DNA of 64,000 nt from Colias croceus (lineage: Eukaryota; Arthropoda; Insecta; Lepidoptera; Pieridae): NCBI RefSeq assembly GCF_905220415.1, contig NC_059558.1, positions 570,501-634,500 on the forward strand, in the 5' to 3' direction. Numbering within the stretch: the stretch's first letter is position 1; each line of letters opens with the position of its first letter. The notes under the pieces are model-generated. The model had not been told where the DNA came from, searched no databases, and was given only the letters and a program-made list of their open reading frames with translations. The position numbers were made by a program, and so were the translations under genes. Positions 12,412 to 24,605 of the stretch are shown here, one piece after another.

Positions 12412-15400
12412 ATCAAATATCTTATTAGGTCATATAAAATTGACGAAGGTATATTTTCCTAAATCCGCTCAATTGGGCATTTATCTTCATTACCGTACCG
12501 TAGGTATTACGATTTGCCAAGGTTTACGAGCAAGCATTTTAAGATCCCTGAAAATGTATGGATCGAAAAATATTTAGCAGCGCCTCGGCTATAAGACCGA
12601 CCCATCCATTTCAGTAAGATCGATGTGCGATAGAATCGGACGAAACTATCTTATCTTACTTTCGCATTTTCTGCGGAGCGACCGAAAATCTTTTTTCTTT
12701 TAAAACTTTGCGAATAAGTCTCTTACTAGTTTGTGGTTCCCTCAAGACAAAAGGGTTTTTTTTTTGTCGATGTTTGAACTCGTTAACATTTGTTATAACC
12801 TTCGTATAATATAACAATGATGTATTGTAAATTAATTTACTATTAAAGTCCTCACAATCTCTCCATAAACAGTTTGCGATAAAGACGTCCTCAAAGTCTA
12901 TTTTGATATTGTCGTTGTATATGCTCAAGATACGTAAGGATGACGGCAAAACTAACAGAGCGATGGAGGCAAGGTTGCTGATGCAGTGTTTGCTGTGCTC
13001 TCGCTCGCCCTAAGTCAGCAAATATTGGCACTGCAAATAGTATTATGTGCTTAGTCAGACTTAGCGATCGAGCGATGTCGGGTTTGATTTTGAATTTCAA
13101 TGTGAAGGATTGGAAACGATAGCGGTTTGAATTAAAAATATGTTAAGTTACGCTGCAAATTTTGTGTGACAGATTTTAGATCAACATTCAAGAACTGTAT
13201 TTCCAAACAAAATAACTGCACTATTATTTTAAGTCCGATTATTTTTCAAGCCAAAGTAACATAATGGGAAAAAAATAACCTACAGTGCAAACAATGAATC
13301 GAATCGTAAATGGCAGTCGATCGCATGACGTCTTCTATAGAAACATGTGAGGTTACGGGTACGATAAATAGAAAAATTTAAGAACGAAAGAAACCTTTTT
13401 CGGTGACGTGCACATAACATAAAGTATAAAAGCTTTTAAGCCATTGTTGGCCACCAATCTACCATCTACCCTCAATTCTCGAAGTACTACTTGTGGTACA
13501 CTTAGTGAAAATAACATAAGTGCTCGCAGATAGTCTAGACTAGATTTAGAACTAAACACTTGTTATACACTAAGAGCACTTGTCTTAGATAGTTATAATA
13601 CAATGTTAACAATTAGTTTGAAGGAGTTTTTAGAAGCGGCCAAAGATAGCATCGGTGTCTTATCTGGGCGTTCAATTATTAAATTAGGTTAGAGGTATAC
13701 GTAGGTATACTGGTATAACGAGTATGTACATTGGTATTTCTATAGGTTGTGCTTGCTAGGTTGTGTGTTGAATACTTTAATAGACGCACGCAGTCGTAAA
13801 CAATCTCTTTAAATATAATTGACTTGTTTAGAGCAAATCTTTATTATGAGACTAGATGACCCGGTAAACTGTTTTGAATTACTCTTATCATTCAGAGGTA
13901 TGAAAAACAGATGTTGTCCGATTCAATATGCATACCTAAATAGTTACATGAGAATCGGCCCAGCCATTTCAGAGTATCAGTTTCGGGTATGCGTATTAGC
14001 CTGCTGTTAGAGCCTTTATTTTCTTTTATATTGCTCTTAAATAAATGTTGTAATTGTGTAGTGAAATGTACTGCTTCTTTCGTCCGATAAAATATGCACA
14101 TTCATGGATAGACACAATGCAGTCACAATGTAAAATGTATGTAACCGTAACGTTTCAAATATGTCCTTTTTGATTTGAAATGTAAAAGAAATGTAAGGTA
14201 ATGTAAGGTAGGTATAATCTCGTGACGAACATAATCTGTCAGACGCTCGTATAATTTGAGCGCACCTGTCGATACATTTTTACACCTGGACAAATGGATC
14301 GACACCTTGTTATGTGAGTACATACATACACACGAAATAATGAAGCTTTTGTGTGTAGATAGAGCGATTATTGAATATTAATAGCTGTGTGTTGTGGTTT
14401 TTAATCAGGTTAGCTGGAATGTGAATAACTTTTCGTGTCGTTTATTTTAATGTTTATTTATTTATTTAATTAAAATGAAAGGAGTCGACTTATCTTTTGA
14501 AAAATCTTATGGACAACATGGAAAATACATTAAGACTAGATAATTACTATCAAACTTAAAAAAACCTAATACCTACTTAAGGGGAAAAATGGATCAGAAA
14601 AAAGGACTGGTTTATAGACATAAGCGGCATTTTGATTATTTACTTAATACCTAATATAAAATTTTTTGTTCATTTGGTTGTGATGTTTCTACTTATTCTT
14701 CATATTATATATCATATATTATGCACGTTCAGTTTGTTCACGTAATATCTAACTTACAATGATAAAATTAAAAGATTTACGATGCATCCTACATTATGTG
14801 TAAGTACAAAATTAAATTAAAAAACTGATAACAGCACGATATATCTTTCTCTAGAACCGCAAAAAGATGATATTTTTTTGTAATTTCCATTTCAAACATG
14901 TTTACAAACTTAACCACTATACGCAAGCGGTTTAAAAAAATATATGAACAGAAAAAGGTAACAGTATTTTAAAAATATAAACATGATACACACACAGCCG
15001 TACGTATTAGTGTGTGCGTTCAGCGTTGTATCTGAATATCGGTTTATATGTAACATGTATATTGTGTATATTGTATATGTAACACACACACGTGCGCATA
15101 TACATATTTCGCGTACGGCCTGCGGTTGCGGTTAATATTACGAGTGGAGCGATTCATCAAACGCAGACACTGACGGATTAACGGCCGGAGATCCGCTCCG
15201 TGGCTATTGCACGAGCGTTTTAAGCTGCGCTGTTTATTCATTTACATTTGCGCGAATTTGGCACGTAAACGTAATGGGATAAGGGTTATATCTGTATAAC
15301 TAGAGGGGTTTAACGAGGTGGTCGTTGATTAAAAATGTATTTATCGGTAGCGTTCGGTGGTAGCAAAACTACGCTGTAGTACAGTTTGTTAATGTTTGGA

Positions 15401-15790
15401 ACGTGTAATTTTGCAGTATTTATAGGAATACTTATTGTTATTGGCTGTGAACGTTTTTTTGTGATCATACAATTTATTATATGCCAATATGAGTTATAAC
15501 GCTCTAAAAAATTGCCTCGTCATTGTGAAATGGGTGCGAAGTATAACGAACGGTCTGGTTGAATAATAAATCGATTTCATGATATAAATTATTTATGAAA
15601 TTGCAATACCTACCGAAATATAATCGCCGTTTCCATGGCCCCAATAAATTCGCATAATTCCATTTATACCTCCATTCATAAATATAAACATGCAGGATAT
15701 CGTTTCTATGTATGAATTGATATAAAATATGTTTACCTAAATATAGATGAGTAGGTATGCTATAGATAAATGAGCATGTATGTATCATGT
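12412..15790. other. Intergenic or intronic DNA, no gene seen
   Basis: Several minus-strand frames of 65-97 codons occur (for example 12656-12949 and 15044-15241), but their composition is not convincing and none has splice support. Confidence 0.5.
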
Positions 15791-16015
15791 ACTAGATTTC
15801 CGCTCACGGCTTCGCCCGTGTTTTCAAAGAATGCGGGATAGGTCCAGTTTCTGTGGGATTTCCGGGATAAAACTATAATTAAAACCTGTATCATTTTCTG
15901 GGTCTTCAGCTATTCTACATACCAAATTTCATTGTAATCGGTTCAATAGTAATTGCGTGAAAGAGTAACAAACATCCATCCTCACAAACTTTAGAATTTA
16001 TTATATTTGTAGGAT
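15791..16015 (+). repeat. SINE-like repeat family A, diverged
   Basis: ACTAGATTTCCGCTCACGGC start, GGGATTTCCGGGATAAAAC core, AATCGGTTCAATAGTAATTG and GTGAAAGAGTAACAAACATC near the end. Confidence 0.7.
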
Positions 16016-16228
16016 AAATTCAATTCTTAAATGCTTGTCCATAATTCATCACTAGACCTTAGATAAAAAGTGATTATGTTACATGTGTGTGAGTGCTTAA
16101 AAATAGACGTGATTGAGTTTATTTATAGAACTCATTCAGATACGAAAATGTAATTTTGGACTTGTTTCTTAATATGATTTTATCATAGAGGTAAATTATT
16201 CTCGGAAAATATTTTATATTTAGTTAGT

Positions 16229-16441
16229 ACTAGATTTCCGCCCGCGGCTTCGCCCGCGTTTGCAAAGGAAAACCCGCATAGTTCCCGTTCCCGTGGGATT
16301 TCCGGGATAAAAACTATCCTATGTGTTAATCCAAGTTACCCTCTATATGTGTGCTAAATTTTATTGTAATCGGTTCTGTAGTTTTTACGTGAAAGAGTAA
16401 CATACATCCATACAAACTTTCGCCTTTATAATATATATATT
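16229..16441 (+). repeat. SINE-like repeat family A, near full length
   Basis: Contains the GCCCGCGGCTTCGCCCGCG hairpin, the AGTTCCCGTTCCCGTGGGAT segment, AATCGGTTCTGTAGTTTTTA and the CTTTCGCCTTTATAATAT end. Same-strand neighbour of the copy 230 bp upstream. Confidence 0.78.
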
Positions 16442-17158
16442 AGATATTAGATTAATACGTGCGTAGGTACACTTGAGAGCGACGATAAATTAATATTCCT
16501 CAAATTTACAGAACACCATTCAGGTTAAAAATAAACAGAATATTAAAGTGGAAATTAGATAACTGATAAGAGTGCTTATATCTAAAAAAATCAATTTACC
16601 AGTCATAAAGTATTTTTTGAATTATTCAGAATAGAACAAAGACCCTCAGCTGTACAACGCTTAGAGACGACTTTTTAGAATTGTTTAATCAATAAAATTT
16701 ATAAAATAACCTGCACATATTTAGTGTCCAATGTTAAATACTTATTTATGTAGTTATTTTAAATGTAAATAGTCAGTAAATGCATACACCCAGTGTGTAC
16801 ATGAATAGACGAAATATAGGTTAGTTTAAATATAGGTGACCTGAGGTCTAGCGGCCGCCTCGGACGCGGCAGACTGCTAATTTTTAATTAATTGACGTAA
16901 GGATATGTACAACTATTAAACTACGTTACATTTATATTATGAATGAATTTTAATTAAATATTCGGCTTTGACAGAGTATATGTAAATATTAATTACTGTT
17001 TCCTTTTTAATTTAGTATTTATCGTGTGCATTTCTTTGTTTTTTTTGTATATTTAAACTAATTATACAACACCGAGACTCATACATTACATTAACGATCT
17101 AGTTTTTATGTATCTAAAGAAATAGCGTACCTGTCGCTTTATCTATATTAATATTATA

Positions 17159-17353
17159 AACTAGCTTCCGCCCGCGACTCCGTCCGCGCGGAAAAATTAA
17201 GATTTATTTTTTTCTACGTATTTTTCCGGGATAAAAAGTATCCTATTTTATGCCCAGGATAATAAGGTATAATTATACCAAGTTTCATCGAAATCGAACC
17301 GTTAGTTTTCACGTGATGCCTGAACTTACAGACAGACAGACAAAAATTTTTTA
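17159..17353 (+). repeat. SINE-like repeat family D
   Basis: Starts AACTAGCTTCCGCCCGCGAC, has TTTTTCCGGGATAAAAAGTA and TCACGTGATGCCTGAACTTA, and ends in ACAGACAGACAGAC. Confidence 0.65.
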
Positions 17354-17480
17354 AATCACATATTTGGGTTTGGTATGGATCCAGTAACACCCCCTGCTAT
17401 TTATTTTTTCAATATTTTCAATGTACAGAATTGACTCTTCTACAGATTTACTATATTATGTATAGATAGGAAAGGTTTGT

Positions 17481-17650
17481 AATTATGTATGTATGTATGG
17501 TTTTCACGCATAAACTATTGGACCGATTTCAAAAATTCTTTCACCATTAGAAAACTGCATCTTCACTGAGCAACAGAGGTTTTATCCCGGAAATCCCACG
17601 GGAACTGCAACTATGCGGGTTTTCCTTTGAAAACGGCGGACATAGCTAGT
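17481..17650 (-). repeat. SINE-like repeat family A, reverse orientation
   Basis: Contains TTTATCCCGGAAATCCCACG, ATGCGGGTTTTCCTTTGAAA and the terminal AGCTAGT; the hairpin is partly deleted (ACGGCGGACATAG). Confidence 0.65.
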
Positions 17651-20600
17651 TCAATATATTCTTTTAACTAGATCGTTAAGAAAAATTACATTATAAGCTC
17701 GTTATTTCTCATATGAATTGTATTATTTCGATAAACGCTGAGTTGGCTGATGGAGATTACGAATATTACGAATAGGTGTAAGGATAGGGATGCGATTGTA
17801 ATACACATTTAATAACATAATGTCTGCGGTTTCTATTTCGTAAAACCGTCTAAAAAAAAGGTAATCAAAGAATATCTTTCTTTGTATTACTTGTACACAA
17901 AAAAATAATTCTACGTGGTAGGCGTAGTACGCACATAAAAACCAGGAATTTAATAATACCAAAAGCTTTTGCGAAAACTTGACTTTTAAAAATAAAAAGT
18001 GTGTCCATATTTGAAGTTTTCGAATGTACACCAAACATTCAAACGTTTACAAACCGTTCCCGGAAGTTAACTAAGTGCAATGTTGTGTCTATCGCTGGGC
18101 ACTTGGCACCACGGTACACACGGTTCGATTCCCCGGCGAGCAGAGTTTACTAAACATTTGCGTATATGTAGGTAAGCTCGCACCGTTTCCATGATTGCAT
18201 TCAGTTTGTAATTGTGACGTCATTGTTATAACTTTATAAATTATAACAAGTAGGTGTAGGTGCATTAATAATTGGTGAGATGTTTTTTAATAGCGGTAAT
18301 TGACTATGAAGAAAGAATTACATTAGAAGGTACATTGCGTTATTAAATTAATTTAATGTGGTTATGTGTAAGCTCACATTGTAATTTATCAATTTTAATT
18401 TAGAAGATGAGTATTGAGTACTACTACTATAGTTATTTCTTAATAGTTACTGAATGTTTAATTTCAGTTGTAACATTAATAATGCAAACTGTACATTAAC
18501 AACATACAACGAACATAACCATATTAAATTTAATCCATCGAAATCCAAATAAAGCCCGTTTCGTAATTAGCTCATTATCACGTAAATGTTATTTCGATAT
18601 AATTGTGTACCTACAGCTACGTACGTAATATTATAATCTGATTAATAACTCGCATCTCTGAATATTATAATTCGTCGATCGCATTTAAATTTTATGATTG
18701 TAATTTAATTTTCCCGTTTTGCGAGCGAGCGGAGCGGTTTAAATGGATTAATAACTATTTCAAATTTCAATGTTCCCAGTGCAAACAGGGTTTTTTTATT
18801 TCGAACGGGTTAAATAAATATTTTCCCGCTCGCAACGTTTCAGATATTCGGAGTGTTTTTTTGCACTGTTGTTGTTATTGGTTTGTTGTATTTGTACGTG
18901 AGTTTTACCGTGGCATGGACAATGGAAAAATGTTTTGTGTAGCTTTGATATGTATGTTTCATTGATTTTGAAAAATAAATAAACCGACCTTCTTCCTCTC
19001 TATGAAGATACTGCTTTCCAATGTATGTACGTTTAGTGATAACAGAAATATCTCTTTAGTCGACCAGTGAAACGAATTAGGTAATTCGTTATGTAACGAG
19101 AACTGACCTTTCCCATTGTAATACATCGTGTCTTTGAATACAGCAGTTATTAGCATCAATTAAAAACAATCAAATGCCCGCTACATTTATTTAATTGTAG
19201 CGAATATAATTGTATGTACAGTTAAAATGGGAAAAAAGTATTCGCTGAGAGACGGTGATAAATGCATTTTTCTCTATACAAAGCAATTAAATGCTTTTAA
19301 AGAGACAAGGCTGAGGCGCTCGTCGCACCGATGCGATGGCTCCACAATAAGGTCGTATTAAAAATTAATATTGCGGAGTCATTATTAGAGCTTTTAGGTC
19401 GTGAATGGGGATTATTAGCTGTGATTTAAAGTAGTCTAGTATTAGCTATCACGAATATAATAACGATAATATATAAATATGCAACCTGTTATAATAATAA
19501 TTTAATTAGATCAGTCCGTGACCACTTTGGCTTTTAAATAAGAATTTTTTGTGGAATCAAATTCGGTTGGTAAATCTTCAATACATCTGCAATGTCGTAA
19601 AATTTTGCTCTTTGCGGCTATCCCATCCTGCGGGCAAACCATTACCATTTTATAAATACCTATACTAGACATAAACATGGGGTTTTCTTAAGCTTCAATG
19701 AATAGGAGCACGTGGCACTGAATGTGGAATACCATACAAACCTTACCTTTATTCGTATTAGGGTTTTACAAATATAATAAGCGAGGACATGAGCACAAAA
19801 AGCACCTTTATCGTATGTGATTGACAAGCAGATGTTGCATTCGTTCCACAGTGTGATAATGCTGCTAAATATAAGCGCATTATGACAGTAGGTAGCTAGG
19901 TGTATCAGATATTTATGAGTGTGTTTAGAGTACCGACTTAGTATGTTTTTTTTATGAAGTTTGTAATTTAGTTTTTTTAGAATATGTACTGGTATGCGTT
20001 TGATTCTTTGTCCACGAAAAGTTAGCGTGGCTAATCATCCCTTATCAGCAGCAGCTGCCATTCATTTTCCTTGATATAATATGTCTCATTTAATTTGCCC
20101 TTATGTACCTATAAGATGCATGTGATAAGTATAAATTGCAAAAATACTAATCAATATGTAGTTACAGAAAAAAAAATCGTTATAATGCAAGCAGTTTCGT
20201 TACAGCAGCACTTTTATACAAATCTCGTATTAGTTACTCGTCAAAAAGTCTATAATATTGTGGATTACGTGGGCTCCTAAAAGCGAACTGCTAAAGCGGA
20301 TAGAAACGAAAGCTTTTACATTTTACATTGTAACGATCAATGCAAAGCGCTGGACGGTGTAAAATCGTTCAGAGCTGAATAGTTTTATACTTTATATACA
20401 TTCGTCGCATCGACGGATTTTATGTTTCGCGTTAGTGCTTTTATATGTTTTATAAGCACCTAATTCTGAATGCTCGTCATTATTTAGAGATGCTGGCGCC
20501 TCGCTTCCGACGAATTAATGAGACAGTTATAGTGGGAAATTTTGTTTACATGAAAGTACTAAGTAGCTTGACTGGGTAAGTTAGAATTATAAGCTAAAAT

Positions 20601-20701
20601 AATAAGTTATGTCAATTTAATAAGATTATTATTACACAAATACTCTTATCAATCGGTACGTACTGATATGGATTCGTTATGTTGTCTGTTTGTAAAGCAT
20701 A
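17651..20701. other. AT-rich DNA, no gene seen
   Basis: A lone tRNA B-box-like GGTTCGATTCC at 18121-18131 has no matching A-box or cloverleaf and is not called a tRNA. Confidence 0.5.
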
Positions 20702-21357
20702 TACAGGGTTACAGGTTAAGTCGACCTATTCCTGTTAAGAGCGTATAATAGGGGTCAAAACAAACTGATTTGATCTTATAATACCATATCCAAAAGTTAG
20801 CCGTTGAAGAGTTATTTCAATTTTAATTTTTTTCTTGAAAATGCCACTTTATCTTCGCATTTAGCGTTTAATTTTTTATTTTACTTATTTGGTCTGGGTT
20901 TTTTTAAATTTTTATGTAAAGGTTGAGTTAAACAATAATTCTCAGCAATAAAAATCCATATCGCTGCAAAAAATTCAAAGAAATGGCTTTTAATCTAAAA
21001 ATAATAACATTTAAGTAATTTAGTTAACTCGTTTTAAAGAAGGATATTGAAAAAAATCTCTATGAAAATGTGTCTGCAGATGTTTTTAAAAACATGAACA
21101 TATTCTTAGCTATGTAAAAAGGTATGATAACCTCAGGTAGCATTCGTAGATTCCAAGAAATCGGGGATAAACATGGACAGTGTTAGTAAAGTACAACATC
21201 TGAATAAATTTTGTCATAATTTATTTTTCTTAAAAACTTTACAGTTCCTGCTCAACATGACTTCCTCTATTGCGAACACATATTCGAAACCTTTTCCGCA
21301 GAGTACTCATAGTCAAGAGCCAATTAACAACTGGGGTAGTCACCCCAGTTGTCAACC

Positions 21358-21511
21358 AAATGAATCCCAAAATGTGTTGGTAAGCGCATAACTTTAGAAC
21401 AGCTGAACCGATTTCTTTCTTTTTTATTATATTCCTTGAAGTACGAGGATGGTTCTTATGTAGAGAAAACGTGAATATGTACCACGGGCGAAGCCGGGGC
21501 GGACCGCTAGT
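21358..21511 (-). repeat. SINE-like family E insertion inside the D41D element
   Basis: Contains AATCCCAAAATGTGTTGGTA, ACCGATTTCTTTC and GGGCGAAGCCGGGGCGGACC, GCTAGT. It replaces the first half of the transposase and supplies the ATG of the chimeric frame at 21471. Confidence 0.7.
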
Positions 21512-21512
21512 T

Positions 21513-21917
21513 TCAAATAAATTAATTGGACCATACTTCCTTCCGGACAACCTAAATGGTGAAAATTATGAGACCTTTCTGCGCTTACATTTAAGTGACC
21601 TACTTGAAGACATACCCCTGACTTTGTTAAGAGACATGTGGTTCCAACATGATGGCTGCCCTGCACCTTACAGAAGAAGTGTTAGAGAATGGTTAGACAT
21701 CAACTATCCAAACAGATGGAACGTAAGAGGTGGGCCCATACCATGGCCGACTAGAAGTCCAGACTTAACCCCCATGGACTTTTACGTATGGGGGCATATG
21801 AAGAGTCTGGTGTTCAATGAGCCGAACCCGATTCCATCTGTTGATATTTTACGACAAAAAATTATCGATGCAGCCAATAAGATGAGGAACCACTGGGGTG
21901 ACTACCCCAGTTGTTAA
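21513..21917 (+). pseudogene. Truncated Tc1/mariner-type transposase, C-terminal catalytic part
   Basis: The open frame starts at 21471 inside a foreign repeat; transposase-like sequence begins about 21513. Landmarks in order are IGPYFLPDNLNGENY, FLRLHLSDLLEDIPL, MWFQHDGCPAPYRRSVREWL, WNVRGGPIPWPTRSPDLTPMD and FYVWGHMKSLV. These match the second and third catalytic acids of the IS630/Tc1/mariner superfamily: Asp in HDG and Asp in LTPMD, with 41 residues between them by my count. That spacing is the one known for the rosa/DD41D group. The first Asp and the N-terminal helix-turn-helix region are absent, replaced by a repeat insertion, so the product cannot be a working transposase. The frame ends at 21917 inside the right inverted repeat. 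Confidence 0.85.
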
Positions 21918-22957
21918 TTGGCTCTTGACTAAGAGTACTCTGCGGAAAAGGTTTCGAATATGTGTTCTCAATAGAGGAAGTCATGTTGAGCAGGAACTGT
22001 AAAGTTTTTAAGAAAAATAAATTATGACAAAATTTATTCTGATGTTGTACTTTACTAACACTGTCCCATGTTTATCCCCGATTTCTTAGAATCTACGAAT
22101 GCTAAATGAGGTTATCATACCTTTTTACATAGCTAAGAACATGCACATGTTTTTAAAAACATCTGCAGACACATTTTCATAGAGATTTTTTTCAATATCT
22201 TTCTTTAAAACGAGTAAACTAAATTACTTTAATGTTATTATTTTTAGATTAAAAGCCATTTCTTTGAATTGTTTGCAGCGATATGGATTTTTATTGCTGA
22301 GAATTATTGTTTAACTCAACCTTTACATAAAAACTCAAAAAAACCCAGACCAAATAAGTAAAATAAAAAATTAAACGCTAAATGCGAAGATAAAGTGGCA
22401 TTTTCACGAAAAAAATTAAAATTGCAATAACTCTTCAACGGCTAACTTTTGGATATGGTATTATAAGATCAAATCAGTTTGTTTTGACCCCTACTATACG
22501 CTCTTAACAGGAATAGGTCGACTTAACCTGTAACCCTGTATATGTATACAACTGAACCAAATAAATTTATACATTAAAAAGTTTAGTGAAAACACTTTGT
22601 TTTAAAATAACATAGGCCCGTATTTTATGATGAAGAACTTAAGGTAGTTACTTATGTACATACAAATAGTCTACTTTTTACTTCGGTATTTACCAAAGGA
22701 TCGGAACAGCGAAGCCTATCGCTTAGTTACCCATAGCAACATAACACACACTGTTAATTACATCCACAATTATTTACATTTCCCAATCAAATGTATTTAT
22801 CTAAAAAATTCGCAAATTGTAATACTTCGAAAAAATCGTCTGACGCACGGCATTGCCGACGTTTTTAGCGTATGCCAGATTTATAACGCATTAAATGTAC
22901 ATAATAAATATTAATTTATAAAGCAAATCAATTACATAATTGTATATAAGTTATAAC

Positions 22958-23095
22958 ATGAGGTTTTTCCAATTGGCAAGTAACGTCGTGACGATTCGTT
23001 TCGCGGAGCCTTGGTGCTGTTTGCTAATGGATGTGAGAGACGCTTGGCGACACCTTGGCGAAGGTGTGGCGTATCACGACACCAACGGTAAATAG
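22958..23095 (+). CDS. Small coding-like ORF or exon, unknown
   Basis: An ATG at 22958 opens a 45-codon frame ending in TAG. The second half is GC-rich for its surroundings and reads like protein, for example AEPWCCLLMDVRDAWRHLG followed by EGVAYHDTNG. A donor-like ACG|GTAAAT occurs at 23088, so the real unit could be an exon ending one base into the Gly codon. No family was recognised and no partner exon found. Chance cannot be excluded at this length. Confidence 0.28.
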   Translation: MRFFQLASNVVTIRFAEPWCCLLMDVRDAWRHLGEGVAYHDTNGK

Positions 23096-23689
23096 GGGAA
23101 CGTGTGTACTAAATGATGAGCAAATAAAAGTCGAGAAAATATTACCAGCCCACTAAATAAGCTTGATATGAGTTGCGTATTTGGGTGGAGAGTCGAAAAT
23201 ATTCTTGTTTTGCTTGCAGAGAGGAACAAATGTGATTATAATTTGCGTATTTTTGCGTGGTACATGCACAAACAGATAGACAAAGTTCTTATGATATTTA
23301 TTTTGCTTGTATTAATGTTAAGATAAGATAGTTGTGTACTTGTACACTTAAATATGTTCTACAATATCTCCATCAGTGATAATTTTGCTATAGTTTTCCG
23401 TTTGTATTTGCAAATAGATGCGTAGTATATGATCTAATCATAATCAAAGCTTATTTCAAATATTATGATACCTACTAATTAGTCGTCTCACTCGTCGCAT
23501 AATTTGTTTCGCGGTCAAACTGTAATGTTCCGCAAAAAAAGGATCGTACGTGTACAATTACTCTGTACAAAAAAGTATCTGTTAATATTTGAACTAAATA
23601 GCACGCAAAATACTTTGACCGTTACAAAACAAATTAGTATCTGCAAAAATATCTATTATCATGTACGCGCTAATGTTTTTATCAAGCAT

Positions 23690-23840
23690 TCTCTCTATTG
23701 GTCGTACGCCCACCGGGGCGGTGACGTCACGCGTTGTAAAGGTTGCCGAGATACGTGTGGTTCACATTTATACTTATTATTATCTTATCTGTGAACAAAT
23801 TAAAGGCTTAGAATGTGTAATAACACATTTGGCGCCAAAC
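23690..23840. promoter_or_regulatory. Candidate promoter or enhancer: CCAAT, CRE and E2F-type sites
   Basis: ATTGGTCGTACGCCCACC (inverted CCAAT plus GC-rich) is followed by a perfect CRE TGACGTCA at 23722-23729 and, about 100 bp on, by a perfect E2F-type palindrome TTTGGCGCCAAA at 23828-23839. No gene start is evident beside it, so this is a motif-based proposal only. Confidence 0.35.
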
Positions 23841-24060
23841 TTGTGATAATAAAATAGGTAAAAGTGCGTGCTCGGTGCTATCGGTTTGTCCCGGCTTTTT
23901 TTATTTTTATTGTGCAATTTTTACTTGACAACATGGTATGAGGATTGTTGTTGTTGATTTATGAATGAGTACTTTTATTAACGTACGCGTCGATTACAAA
24001 TTTTATTAAAATTCAGTACCTATTATCTTCTGACATTATATACTTTCTTGTGTGTTTTTA

Positions 24061-24253
24061 GGCTGGTTGCAGAGCTTGACCGACCATCAGTGCGTACGTC
24101 AGTCGCGCTTATCATATGTATGGAAATTCATAAAACCGTTCATAGCTAGACAGACCATACGCACGCGTATTGTCATGCGTTAGTGTCATAGTTGATGCGT
24201 ATCATCAGGACCGACGGTACGCACTGATGGTCGGTCAAGCTCTGCAACCAGCC
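24061..24253. mobile_element. 193-bp MITE with TTA target duplication
   Basis: About 40-bp inverted ends starting GGCTGGTTGCAGAGCTTGAC, CGACCATCAGTGCGTAC, flanked by TTA at 24058-24060 and 24254-24256. The interior is non-coding and GC-richer than the surroundings. The TWA duplication suggests PIF/Harbinger. Confidence 0.88.
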
Positions 24254-24483
24254 TTAATTTTCGTTTGCTTAAAAAAATGTTATTTTAACGGTAACTTCCG
24301 GCCGACCATAAGTAAAGATATTTTTAAAGAGAACACTTAAAATGGGAGAAATCAATCCATAACTCTTTAAGTCTTAACTTACTAATACTTAGTATGCATA
24401 ACGGGCAATATGACCTATCATTCTCATGTAGCTCTAAACATAGCTGTGAAAGCTCAAGCAATGTATCACCAATATGACCTACC

Positions 24484-24605
24484 CTGTGTGGTGACCCTGC
24501 GCACGGCGCGGCCCCGCCATAAACTTGTCGCCGCCAGCCCTGCGAGCGCGAACCCGCGACCCGCGATCACGATGCGGACACCACGTCTGTCTGTATATCC
24601 TGGAT
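24484..24605. other. GC-rich island without an assigned gene
   Basis: About 120 bases of CpG-rich DNA in AT-rich surroundings. A minus-strand frame stays open across it (VRIVIAGRGFALAGLAATSL) between a possible acceptor (GATATACAG) and a donor-like GTAGGT. The plus-strand frame from 24410 is also open. Neither is recognisable. Confidence 0.3.

Larger units (their letters stand above)
20704..22538 (+). mobile_element. Tc1/mariner-type element with ~646-bp inverted repeats (D41D spacing)
   Basis: TA target duplications (20702-20703 and 22539-22540) flank ends beginning CAGGGTTACAGGTTAAGTCG. The left arm (20704-21349) and the right arm (21892-22538) are nearly perfect inverted copies, far longer than usual mariner ends. 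Each arm ends internally in a small palindrome (ACTGGGGTAGTCACCCCAGT). Between the arms lie a fragment of another repeat (21358-21511) and the C-terminal part of a transposase. The transposase stop codon lies inside the right arm, so the left arm carries a reverse copy of the gene's 3' end. The N-terminal domain and first catalytic Asp are missing, so this copy is non-autonomous. Confidence 0.88.

Noticed and set aside
18115..18140. tRNA gene suggested by GGTTCGATTCCCCGG
   Set aside because: No A-box at the right distance and no pairing acceptor stem upstream; at best a degraded tRNA-like fragment.
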